Source: JAMWZF01 sp041628615 (GTDB taxonomy: Bacteria > Pseudomonadota > Alphaproteobacteria > Rhodobacterales > Rhodobacteraceae). From it: a DNA stretch of 38,299 nucleotides. A program made the position numbers and the translations under genes. Below, piece by piece: positions 1 to 6,861 of this stretch (its first letter is position 1; each line of letters starts with the position of its first letter). The notes under the pieces are model-generated. The model did not search any database. It had not been told where the DNA came from and saw only the letters and a program-made list of their open reading frames with translations. The stretch is from NCBI GenBank assembly GCA_041628615.1, contig JBFKOW010000009.1, forward strand, positions 1 to 38,299. The letters run 5' to 3'.

Positions 1-102
1 CCCCCCCCCCCCGCCGGTCGCTCTGCCGGCTGCGGCCGGCCGTCGATACCCGGACCGCCCGTGGCGGGACCGGACACATGAGGAACAGGGGGATCTGCGG
101 CA
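1..102. other. Left-edge non-coding leader with poly-C run
   Basis: No gene can be supported here: one frame is closed by a TGA at 79-81 and none gives a recognisable protein tail. The window opens with twelve consecutive C residues, which could be a contig end or a homopolymer sequencing artefact. A Shine-Dalgarno-like AGGGGGAT at 87-94 sits 8 bases before the ATG at 103 and fixes the start of the next gene. Confidence 0.5.
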
Positions 103-1365
103 ATGTCTGACGGACGCTCGTCGGGATTTGGAGGCTTCATCGCGGTTCTGGTCGTGGTCCTGCTGGCCGTCGGCCTGTTCCGGACCACCGGGTCCGAACC
201 CGGGATAACGGCCGAGGAGGCCGCCGCCGCCCGCGCCGCCACCGGCGGGGCGATGACGCTCGAGGACATCCTCCGCCGGCAGGCGGGGGGCGAGGTCGAC
301 ATGGCCTTCCGCGCCGCCGAGACCGGCAACCCCGAGATCGCCGCGCCGCTCACCGGGCAGCTCGGCACCCTTGGCGGGGCCTCGGACCCCGAACTCTGGC
401 GCGCCGCCCGGTTCGGCGCTGCCGACGTCACCACCCAGGTCCGCGCCCCCGCCGCCGGGCTGCTGATCCAGGACAGCGGCATGGCCTGGCTGCAGTTCCG
501 CGAGGGGCCTCTGCTGAAATGGGGCGGCCTGTCGCTGCTGGGCATGATCGGCCTGCTGATCCTGTTCTACGCCGGCCGGGGCCGGATCATGATCGACGGC
601 GGCCTGTCGGGGATCACCATCGAGCGGTTCAAGCCGGTCGAGCGGTTCGCCCACTGGCTGCTCGCCGGATCGTTCATCCTGCTCGGGATCACCGGGCTGG
701 TGTCGCTGTTCGGGCGCAAGGGGCTGATCCCGTGGATGGGGCTCGACGCCTACGCCGCGCTCGCCTCCTGGTCCAAGCTGATCCACAACAACGTGTCCTG
801 GGCCTTCATGCTGGCCCTCGTGATGGTCTTCGTGATGTGGGTCGTCCACAACATCCCCGGCCGCCACGACATCGAGTGGTTCCGCCAGGCCGGTGGCCTG
901 TTCTCGGCCAACAGCCACCCCCCGGCGAAGAAGTTCAACGGCGGCCAGAAGCTGATCTTCTGGGGCACCATCGTGCTCGGCGCGTCGATCTCGGCCTCGG
1001 GGCTGTCGCTGCTGTTCCCGTTCGAACTGCCGATGTTCGCCAAGACCTTCGCGGCGATGAACGCCACCGGGCTGCCGGAGGTGGCCGGCTTCGGGCCGCT
1101 GCCCGATCAGCTCACCCCCCATGCCGAGATGCAGCTTTCCCAGGCCTGGCACGCCATCGTCAGCTTCGCGATGATGGTGATGATCATCGCCCATATCTAC
1201 ATCGGGTCGGTGGGGATGCAGGGCGCCTTCGACGCGATGGGCTCGGGCCATGTCGACCTGCAATGGGCGAAGGAGCACCACGCGCTCTGGGTCGAGGAGG
1301 CCGAGGCGAAGGGCACCCTGAAGGTGGACGCGCCGCAATCCTCCGCCGGCCAGCCGGCCGAGTGA
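103..1365 (+). CDS. fdoI: Formate dehydrogenase gamma subunit (membrane cytochrome b556)
   Basis: This is the membrane anchor of a respiratory formate dehydrogenase (FdnI/FdoI family). It takes electrons from the iron-sulfur beta subunit and passes them through two b hemes to the quinone pool. Residues 9-27 form an N-terminal membrane segment or signal anchor. A periplasmic stretch of about 100 residues follows, then a hydrophobic helix near 140-155 and the family core. In the core, the ERFAHW motif holds His184, KLIHNN holds His228, QAWHAI holds His350 and IAHIYIG holds His364. The 14-residue spacing of the last two matches the heme ligands of E. coli FdnI (His155/His169). At 420 residues it is about twice the E. 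coli length because of the N-terminal extension, which is common in proteobacterial relatives. AGGGGGAT at 87-94 supports the start. The alpha and beta subunits should lie upstream, outside the window. The symbol is by family; fdnI or fdhI would serve equally. Confidence 0.93.
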   Translation: MSDGRSSGFGGFIAVLVVVLLAVGLFRTTGSEPGITAEEAAAARAATGGAMTLEDILRRQAGGEVDMAFRAAETGNPEIAAPLTGQLGTLGGASDPELWRAARFGAADVTTQVRAPAAGLLIQDSGMAWLQFREGPLLKWGGLSLLGMIGLLILFYAGRGRIMIDGGLSGITIERFKPVERFAHWLLAGSFILLGITGLVSLFGRKGLIPWMGLDAYAALASWSKLIHNNVSWAFMLALVMVFVMWVVHNIPGRHDIEWFRQAGGLFSANSHPPAKKFNGGQKLIFWGTIVLGASISASGLSLLFPFELPMFAKTFAAMNATGLPEVAGFGPLPDQLTPHAEMQLSQAWHAIVSFAMMVMIIAHIYIGSVGMQGAFDAMGSGHVDLQWAKEHHALWVEEAEAKGTLKVDAPQSSAGQPAE

Positions 1366-1366
1366 G

Positions 1367-2671
1367 GTGCGGGCGCCGCTGGCCATCGCCGGCCTCGCCG
1401 CCGCCCTCGCCGGCTGGGCCGCGGCGGCGGATTTCCGGGTGTTCGAGGGGCATGGCGGGCCGATCATGGCCGCCGCGGTCTCGGCCGACGGCCGCACCGC
1501 GCTGACCGCCAGCTTCGACAACTCGGTCGGGGTCTGGGACCTCGGCTCCGGGGCCGTGACCTGGCTCGACGGGCACACCGCGGCGGTCAAGACGGCGGTG
1601 TTCCTCGGCGAAGGCCGGGCGGCCTCGGCGGGGGACGATTTCGCGGTGACGCTGTGGGACCTCGGCAGCGGCGCGGCGCTGGCCCGGCTCACCGGGCACC
1701 AGGGCCAGGTGAAGGCGCTGGCGGTGTCGCCCGATGGCGCGCTGCTGGCCTCGGCAAGCTGGGACGGCACCGTGGGGCTCTGGGACGCCGCCACCGGCGC
1801 CAGCCGGGGCTTTCTCGACGGGCACCGCGGCGCGGTCAACGACGTGGCCTTCACCGGCGACGGGACGGGGCTGTTCTCGGCCTCGGCGGACGGCACGATC
1901 CGGCTCTGGGACCTGACGGAAGGCGCCGACCCCTACGGAGACATCGTGGTCCGCCACGGCTTCGGCACCACCGAACTGCTGGTCGACGCGGCGGCGGGCT
2001 GGCTGGCCTACGGCGCGGTGGACGGCGGCACCCGGGTGCTGGCGCTCGACGGGCTGACCGAGATCGCCGACCTGACGCTGGATCGCCGGCCGATCCTCGC
2101 GCTGGCGGCGGCGCCCGACGGCAGCCAGATCGCGGTGGGCGACGGCGAAGGGTTCATCATGGTGGTGGAGACCGGAACCTGGCAGATCGTGCAGGATTTC
2201 CGCGCCGCGGTGGACGGCCCGGTCTGGGCGCTGGCCTATACCGCCGACGGCAGCGGCCTGCTGGCCGGCGGGATCGAGGACGTGGCCTATCTCTGGCCGG
2301 TCGGGGCCGAGACCGGGCCGCTGTTTTCCGGCGCGCCCCGCGCGTTCCAGCGCGACCCGGCGACGATGACCAACGGCGAGCGGCAGTTCCAGCGCAAGTG
2401 CGCCGTCTGCCACAGCCTGACCCCGTCGAGCGAACGGCGGGCCGGGCCGACGCTGCAGGGCCTGTTCGGGCGGCCCGCGGGCACGGTGGCCGACTACAGC
2501 TATTCCGACGCGCTGCTGGGCTCCGGCATCGTCTGGGGCGACGAGACCATCGACCTGCTGTTTGACCTCGGCCCGGAACACTATATCCCGGGGACCAAGA
2601 TGCCGATGCAGCGGATCGCGGCGCCGGAGGACCGCCGGGATCTGATCGAGTTCCTGCGGGGCAACACCTGA
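1367..2671 (+). CDS. WD40 beta-propeller fused to c-type cytochrome
   Basis: The protein is a predicted periplasmic electron carrier or scaffold of 434 residues. It has an N-terminal signal peptide (residues 1-20, ending in Ala-Ala-Ala). Seven WD40-like blades follow; blades 1-4 carry clear GH...WD signatures and blades 5-7 are more diverged, so a closed propeller is plausible. From about residue 325 there is a class I cytochrome c domain with heme motif C345-A-V-C348-H349 and probable axial Met412 in KMPM. The GTG start lies 1 base after the stop of the formate dehydrogenase gamma gene, so the two are likely translationally coupled. That placement suggests the cytochrome takes or delivers electrons at the formate dehydrogenase, which is inference. 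The domains are clear; the biological role is not established by sequence. Confidence 0.85.
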   Translation: MRAPLAIAGLAAALAGWAAAADFRVFEGHGGPIMAAAVSADGRTALTASFDNSVGVWDLGSGAVTWLDGHTAAVKTAVFLGEGRAASAGDDFAVTLWDLGSGAALARLTGHQGQVKALAVSPDGALLASASWDGTVGLWDAATGASRGFLDGHRGAVNDVAFTGDGTGLFSASADGTIRLWDLTEGADPYGDIVVRHGFGTTELLVDAAAGWLAYGAVDGGTRVLALDGLTEIADLTLDRRPILALAAAPDGSQIAVGDGEGFIMVVETGTWQIVQDFRAAVDGPVWALAYTADGSGLLAGGIEDVAYLWPVGAETGPLFSGAPRAFQRDPATMTNGERQFQRKCAVCHSLTPSSERRAGPTLQGLFGRPAGTVADYSYSDALLGSGIVWGDETIDLLFDLGPEHYIPGTKMPMQRIAAPEDRRDLIEFLRGNT

Positions 2672-2688
2672 GCAAAGGGAGACGGGTG

Positions 2689-2814
2689 ATGCGAGCGATG
2701 TTCACGGCCTTCGCGGCCATCGCGGTGATCGGTATCGCGGCCTATTTCGGGCTGCAGCAGGCGGGCTTTTCCTCATCGGAACGGCAGGCCGGGGACGCGG
2801 TCCGCCTTGACTGA
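2689..2814 (+). CDS. Small single-span membrane protein (41 aa)
   Basis: This short gene encodes 41 residues: one hydrophobic segment at about residues 3-22 (rich in Ala, Ile and Phe) and a polar, charged tail with three consecutive Ser and a closing RLD. AAAGGGAG at 2674-2681, 7 bases before the ATG, is one of the best ribosome binding sites in this block. That site and the fit between its neighbours (17 bases after the WD40 cytochrome, 35 before tupB) argue that it is real. I do not recognise the family. It lacks the features of the FdhX TAT-target small proteins I know. It could be a small accessory subunit of the formate dehydrogenase or of the transporter. Confidence 0.6.
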   Translation: MRAMFTAFAAIAVIGIAAYFGLQQAGFSSSERQAGDAVRLD

Positions 2815-2849
2815 CCGGGCCCGGGACGGGACGGGACGCGGCGGCGCGG

Positions 2850-3554
2850 ATGGGTGAAATCGCCGACGGCCTCGCGGCGGCGTTCCGGCTGCTGGTGTCG
2901 CTCGATTCCGACCTGCTCGAGATCACGCTCAGGTCGCTTCAGGTCACCCTGACGGCGGTCGCCATCGCGGCGGCGCTGGGGGTGCCGATGGGGGCCTGGC
3001 TGGCGCTCAGCCGGTTCCGCCACCGCCGCGCCACCATCGCGGTGCTGAACGCGCTGATGGGGCTGCCGCCGGTGGTGGTCGGGCTCTTCGTCTACCTGCT
3101 GCTGTCGCGCAGCGGACCGCTGGGCGTGCTGGGCCTGCTGTTCACGCCCACCGCGATGATCATCGCCCAGGTCATCATCGCCACCCCGCTGATCGCCTCG
3201 ATCTCGCACCAGGCGATCCGCGACCTCTGGGCCGAGTATCACGACCTGCTGATCTCGCTGAACGCGTCGAAGGCGCAGCGGATGCGGACCCTGATCTGGG
3301 ACGGGCGGCGGTCGCTGCTGACCGCGACGCTGGCGGGCTTCGGCCGGGCCATCGGCGAGGTGGGCGCGATCATGATCGTCGGCGGCAACATCGACCACGC
3401 GACGCGGGTGCTGACCACCGCCATCGCGCTCGAGACCTCGAAGGGCAACTTCTCGCTGGCGCTGGGGCTGGGCTTCGTGCTGATCGGGCTCGCCATCGCC
3501 ATCAACCTCGCCATCCACGCCCTGTCCCGGACCGAACGGGAGGGCCGGTGGTGA
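2850..3554 (+). CDS. tupB: Tungstate ABC transporter permease TupB
   Basis: This is the inner-membrane permease of the tungstate importer, 234 residues, normal for TupB. It is almost entirely hydrophobic helices, five or six by eye. The cytoplasmic coupling region, with the signature GRAIGEVGAIMIVGGNI at about residues 164-180, is characteristic of the TupB/ModB group, and the Gly-Gly-Asn-Ile ending favours TupB. Its 3' end overlaps the tupC start, the usual coupling between permease and ATPase. Tungstate rather than molybdate fits the location behind a formate dehydrogenase gene, since several formate dehydrogenases use tungsten. The ribosome binding site before 2850 is weak (GGGACGGGA well upstream). 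Confidence 0.9.
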   Translation: MGEIADGLAAAFRLLVSLDSDLLEITLRSLQVTLTAVAIAAALGVPMGAWLALSRFRHRRATIAVLNALMGLPPVVVGLFVYLLLSRSGPLGVLGLLFTPTAMIIAQVIIATPLIASISHQAIRDLWAEYHDLLISLNASKAQRMRTLIWDGRRSLLTATLAGFGRAIGEVGAIMIVGGNIDHATRVLTTAIALETSKGNFSLALGLGFVLIGLAIAINLAIHALSRTEREGRW

Positions 3555-4261
3555 GCATCCTGCCGCTGGAACTGGCCAGGGTCACGGTGGTGCGCCGGGG
3601 CAAGACGATCATCGGCCCGGTGGACCTGACCATCGCGCCCGGGGGGCTGACCGTCATCCTCGGGCCGAACGGGGCCGGCAAGACCACGCTCCTGCGCACC
3701 ATGCACGGGGTCGAGCGGGCCAGCGGCGGGGCGCTGCGCTGGCACGGGCCGCGCGGCGACGCCGACCTGCGCCAGAGCTTCGTGTTCCAGACCCCGATCG
3801 TGTTGCGGCGCAGCGTGGTCGAGAACATCGCCTACCCGCTGCTGATCCGGGGGCGGGCGAAGGCCGCGGCCCGCGCCGCTGCCGCCGACTGGGCCGGGCG
3901 GGTCGGCCTCGCCGCCGCCCTCGACCGTCCGGCGCAGGTCCTGTCCGGCGGCGAGCGGCAGAAGATGGCGCTGGCGCGGGCGCTGATCACGGGCCCCGAG
4001 ATCGTCTTTCTCGACGAGCCCACCGCCAACCTCGACGGCCGCTCGATGCGCGAGATCGAGGCGATCCTCGTGGCGGCCCGCGACCGGGGCACCCGGCTGG
4101 TGCTGGCGACCCACAATCTCGGGCAGGCGCGGCGGCTGGGCACCGAGATCGTGTTCCTGCACAACGGGCTGGTGCACGAGGCCGCCAGCGCCGAAGCCTT
4201 CTTCGCCGGTCCCGCCACGGCCGAGGCGCGGGCCTTCCTCAACGGTGACATCGTAGTCTGA
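3548..4261 (+). CDS. tupC: Tungstate ABC transporter ATP-binding protein TupC
   Basis: This is the cytoplasmic ATPase that powers the tungstate importer, 237 residues. Walker A GPNGAGKT lies at about residues 39-46, the Q-loop is in the FQTP region, the ABC signature LSGGERQ is at about 137-143, and Walker B IVFLDEP is followed by an H-loop His in LATHN. It lacks the C-terminal TOBE (molybdate-binding) domain of ModC, which supports TupC. Two adjacent in-frame GTG codons (3548 and 3551) can start it; the second gives a four-base GTGA overlap with the tupB stop and is equally plausible. The next gene begins 11 bases after its stop. Confidence 0.92.
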   Translation: MVSILPLELARVTVVRRGKTIIGPVDLTIAPGGLTVILGPNGAGKTTLLRTMHGVERASGGALRWHGPRGDADLRQSFVFQTPIVLRRSVVENIAYPLLIRGRAKAAARAAAADWAGRVGLAAALDRPAQVLSGGERQKMALARALITGPEIVFLDEPTANLDGRSMREIEAILVAARDRGTRLVLATHNLGQARRLGTEIVFLHNGLVHEAASAEAFFAGPATAEARAFLNGDIVV

Positions 4262-4272
4262 AGGATATCGTC

Positions 4273-5073
4273 ATGCCGGGTCTCCGCCGTCTCTGGGCCG
4301 CCGCCCTGATCCTCCTTGCCGCCTCCGCCGCCAGCGCCGAGAGCCTGCGCATCGCGGTCACCACCTCGTTCCAGAATTCCGGTCTGTCCGACGTGCTGCT
4401 GCCGCGGGCCGCGGCCGAGATCGGGATCGACGTGGAACTCGTGGTCGTCGGCACCGGGCAGGCGCTGCGGCTCGGCCGGGCCGGGGACGTGGACGCGATC
4501 CTCGTCCATTCCCGCGCCGCCGAGGAGGAATTCGTGGCCGAGGGCTACGGCACCCACCGGCGCGAGATCATGTACAACGACTTCGTCATCGTCGGCCCGG
4601 CGGCCGACCCGGCCGGGGTCGGCGGAACCGAGACCGCCGCCGCCGCGCTGGCCGCGATCCGGGACGCCGCCGCGCCCTTCGTCAGCCGCGGCGACGACAG
4701 CGGCACGCACCGCCGGGAACTGGCGCTGTGGGAGACCGCGGGCGGGGTGCCCGAGGGACCGTGGTATCGCGGCGTGGGGGCGGGAATGGGCGCGACGCTC
4801 AACACCGCCGCCGGGATGGGGGCCTACGTGCTCGCCGACCGGGCGAGCTGGCTCAACTTCGGCAACAAGGCGGACCTCGCGATCCTGCTCCAGGGCGACC
4901 CGGCGCTGTTCAACCAGTATGCCTACCTGCCGGTGAACCCGGCCCGGCACCCACATGTGCGCCACGACCTCGCCCTGCGGTTCGAGGACTGGCTGACCGC
5001 GCCCGGAACCCAGGCGGTCATCGGCGGCTACACGATCGGGGGAGAGGCGCTCTTCGTGCCGAACGCCCGCTAG
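4273..5073 (+). CDS. tupA: Tungstate-binding periplasmic protein TupA
   Basis: This is the periplasmic substrate-binding component of the tungstate importer, 266 residues. Residues 1-22 are a Sec signal peptide ending Ala-Ser-Ala. The mature protein starts with the oxyanion-binding TTS motif (Thr30-Thr31-Ser32) followed by SGL (36-38). It contains the TupA hallmark SRGDDSGTH at residues 138-146, which distinguishes TupA from the molybdate protein ModA. AAGGAT at 4261-4266, 6 bases before ATG, supports the start. It is the last gene of the + strand series and faces the sapC-type gene. The order B-C-A is less common than A-B-C but is a known arrangement. Confidence 0.93.
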   Translation: MPGLRRLWAAALILLAASAASAESLRIAVTTSFQNSGLSDVLLPRAAAEIGIDVELVVVGTGQALRLGRAGDVDAILVHSRAAEEEFVAEGYGTHRREIMYNDFVIVGPAADPAGVGGTETAAAALAAIRDAAAPFVSRGDDSGTHRRELALWETAGGVPEGPWYRGVGAGMGATLNTAAGMGAYVLADRASWLNFGNKADLAILLQGDPALFNQYAYLPVNPARHPHVRHDLALRFEDWLTAPGTQAVIGGYTIGGEALFVPNAR

Positions 5074-5089
5074 GGCGGCCGGCGGGGCA

Positions 5090-5117
5090 CCGGGCGGCAG
5101 CCGTCGCGGCCGCCCGG
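5090..5117. terminator. Candidate hairpin between convergent tupA and sapC genes
   Basis: There is a perfect 9-base inverted repeat (CCGGGCGGC at 5090-5098, GCCGCCCGG at 5109-5117) with a 10-base loop, inside the 54-base gap between two convergent stops. Position and GC strength fit a bidirectional transcription stop. Neither side has a clear T run, so intrinsic termination is uncertain. Confidence 0.4.
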
Positions 5118-5127
5118 CGCTGCCGCC

Positions 5128-5874
5128 TCAGGCGGCGGTTTCCTCGGCCTGCTTGCGGGCGCCGACCCGCTGGGTCATCGGCGTCAGGTTGTTGAGCGAC
5201 TGCAGGTGCAGGTAGCACAGCTCCAGCTCGTCCGACTTGGCCATCGCGGCGAGGGTCTCGGCCGGCAGGTTGCGCAGCTTCTCGCGGTTGATCGTCTTGA
5301 ACCCGGTCAGCTGCGTGCGCTGGCCGCCGGCGAGGTTGAACTGGGCCTGCGCCGGCTCCAGCAGGTCCAGCTCGACCAGCCGCTTGGCGAAGGCTTGGGT
5401 GCGGGTGAACTGCGCCTGGTACTCGGTCGAGAAGGCCAGCACGTTCTCCAGATACTGGGTCCGGTTGCCGTCCTCGTCGAACAGCCGCTCGCCGCGGCCG
5501 TCCTTGTTCAGCCCCTCGTAGCTCTCGTCGATGCAGAGGGTGAAGGTCTGCTGGTCCTCCGAGGCGGCAAAGACGAACGGGTAGCGGCGCAGGAAGGCCG
5601 GGACATAGCGCCCGTCCCAGGTGCCGTCGGATTTCAGGCAGGCGTTCTCGCCCTCCTTCATCCCGAGGATCACCGAGGGGAACACCACCTCGCCGTCGCC
5701 GGCGAAGATGATCGCGTATTCCAGCGCCGAGGCCGAGAACTCGGCGGCGAGGATCGGCACGGAGTTGATCTCGCGGGCGAAGTTGTAGGTGCCGGTCGAC
5801 TTCACCGACCAGCCCTTGTGCGCCTCCACCGATATCGGCACCGCGCGTTCGTAGATCATCAGTTGCTTGGCCAT
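5128..5874 (-). CDS. sapC: SapC family protein
   Basis: The 248-residue protein matches the SapC family (named from the Campylobacter fetus S-layer locus; molecular function poorly known). The typical region is W86-D-GRYVPAFLRRYPF (about 86-100), followed by FVFA and an acidic D/E-rich middle (DESYEGLNKDGRGERLF). No signal peptide or membrane segment is visible, so it is probably cytoplasmic. GGGAAGAG lies about 9 bases before the ATG at 5874. It is the last of three leftward genes after an FG-GAP/RTX protein and a lipoprotein, so a role in production of secreted surface protein is plausible but inferred. The symbol is by family only. Confidence 0.8.
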   Translation of the reverse strand: MAKQLMIYERAVPISVEAHKGWSVKSTGTYNFAREINSVPILAAEFSASALEYAIIFAGDGEVVFPSVILGMKEGENACLKSDGTWDGRYVPAFLRRYPFVFAASEDQQTFTLCIDESYEGLNKDGRGERLFDEDGNRTQYLENVLAFSTEYQAQFTRTQAFAKRLVELDLLEPAQAQFNLAGGQRTQLTGFKTINREKLRNLPAETLAAMAKSDELELCYLHLQSLNNLTPMTQRVGARKQAEETAA

Positions 5875-5913
5875 CTGTTCGGCTCTTCCCTTGTTTCGTC
5901 AGGTTGCGTTGGT

Positions 5914-5930
5914 CCGGCCGCGGGGGCCGG
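5914..5930 (-). terminator. Weak candidate hairpin after lipoprotein gene
   Basis: A 6-base perfect inverted repeat (CCGGCC 5914-5919, GGCCGG 5925-5930) with a 5-base loop lies 21 bases past the lipoprotein stop on the minus strand and before the sapC start. No T tract follows. It may attenuate read-through or mean nothing in such GC-rich DNA. Confidence 0.25.
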
Positions 5931-5951
5931 GAAATCGGTCTCCGGCGCGGC

Positions 5952-6809
5952 TCAGTTCCGCTGGTCGGCGACGAAGATGCCGAAGATCTGGCCGTCCGGC
6001 CCCTCGGCGTAGAAGGTGCCCCCGGCCTCGGCCGGGCCGTTGCCGTCGCCGCCGAAGAAGCTGCCGGTGGCGGCGAAATCGTCGATCGTGCCAAGCGGCT
6101 GGATCACCACGCCGCCGCTGGTCATCTCGATGCCGCTGCCCGCGGCGTCGGCGAAGATCGCGTCCCCGGCGCCGTTCAGGATCGCCAGGTCGCTGAGCGT
6201 GACCTTGTCGAAGGGCACGCCGGCGCCGCTGAGCGACTCCATCACCACGTCGACGAGACCCGAGGTGAAATCGGCGCTCAGGGTCAGATCGCCCACCGCC
6301 TCGAACCCGCTCGCGCCGCTGCCGCCGCCGGTCAGGACGCCGCCGACCACCGACTGCCCGCTGAAGGTCGCGCTGCCGCCGGGCAGGTCCTGGTGACGGG
6401 TCGCGACGCCGACGAGGAAGGTGTCGCTCAGCCCGCCGCGGGTCACGGTGACCGGGATCAGGAAGTCGTAGGTGCCGGTGAAGGCCGCGGCATTGCTGGG
6501 CGAGACGGTCGTGGTGCCATCGCTCCAGGTGTTGCCGCTGCGGCCGTTGGCGTCGACGATCAGCCCGGCGATGTCGAGCGCGTCGGTGTCGCGGGTCAGG
6601 GTGCCGCGCAGGTTCTCCAGATCGATGACGAGCCCGCCCGAATCGCGGTCGAAGCCGACGGCACGCACCGTGCTGTCGCCCGGCACGGTGCTGTTGAAGG
6701 TCTGGTAGGTGAACACCGTCTGCGGACCGCCGTCGCCGCCGCCGCCGCAAGCGGCCAGCCCGGTCAGGAGTGCCAGCGCCACCGCGCCCCGCCGCCCCGT
6801 TGTCGTCAT
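5952..6809 (-). CDS. Outer-membrane-type lipoprotein with TbpB-like beta-barrel domain
   Basis: The product is 285 residues from the ATG at 6809. A TTG six bases upstream is in frame but sits too close to the GAGGA ribosome binding site, whereas ATG is 8 bases from it. A lipoprotein signal peptide (MTTTGRR then ALALLTGLAAC) puts the acylated Cys at residue 21. A Gly-rich linker follows. The C-terminal half has the pattern of small transferrin-binding-protein-B-like/HpuA-like barrels: a GxATFSG-type strand, an AdFtSGlVdv hairpin, and a final G-x-F-x-AEGPDGQIFG region close to the C terminus. It probably sits in the outer membrane and binds a protein or ligand; the ligand cannot be read from sequence. 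It lies between the FG-GAP/RTX gene (52-base gap) and sapC (77-base gap), probably in the same transcript. Confidence 0.75.
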   Translation of the reverse strand: MTTTGRRGAVALALLTGLAACGGGGDGGPQTVFTYQTFNSTVPGDSTVRAVGFDRDSGGLVIDLENLRGTLTRDTDALDIAGLIVDANGRSGNTWSDGTTTVSPSNAAAFTGTYDFLIPVTVTRGGLSDTFLVGVATRHQDLPGGSATFSGQSVVGGVLTGGGSGASGFEAVGDLTLSADFTSGLVDVVMESLSGAGVPFDKVTLSDLAILNGAGDAIFADAAGSGIEMTSGGVVIQPLGTIDDFAATGSFFGGDGNGPAEAGGTFYAEGPDGQIFGIFVADQRN

Positions 6810-6861
6810 GTGCAAAGTCCTCGCCTCGGTTCTCTCGGAGGGTCCGTCTGGTCCGACTGTC

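Noticed and set aside
1184..2581. Minus-strand open frame of 465 codons
   Set aside because: Antisense shadow of the WD40-cytochrome c gene.
3548..4261. Molybdate (ModC) rather than tungstate ATPase
   Set aside because: There is no C-terminal TOBE domain, and the neighbouring binding protein carries the TupA SRGDDSGTH signature.
5018..6094. Minus-strand open frame of 358 codons overlapping sapC
   Set aside because: Out-of-frame reading of the sapC region; SapC signature residues are in the other frame.
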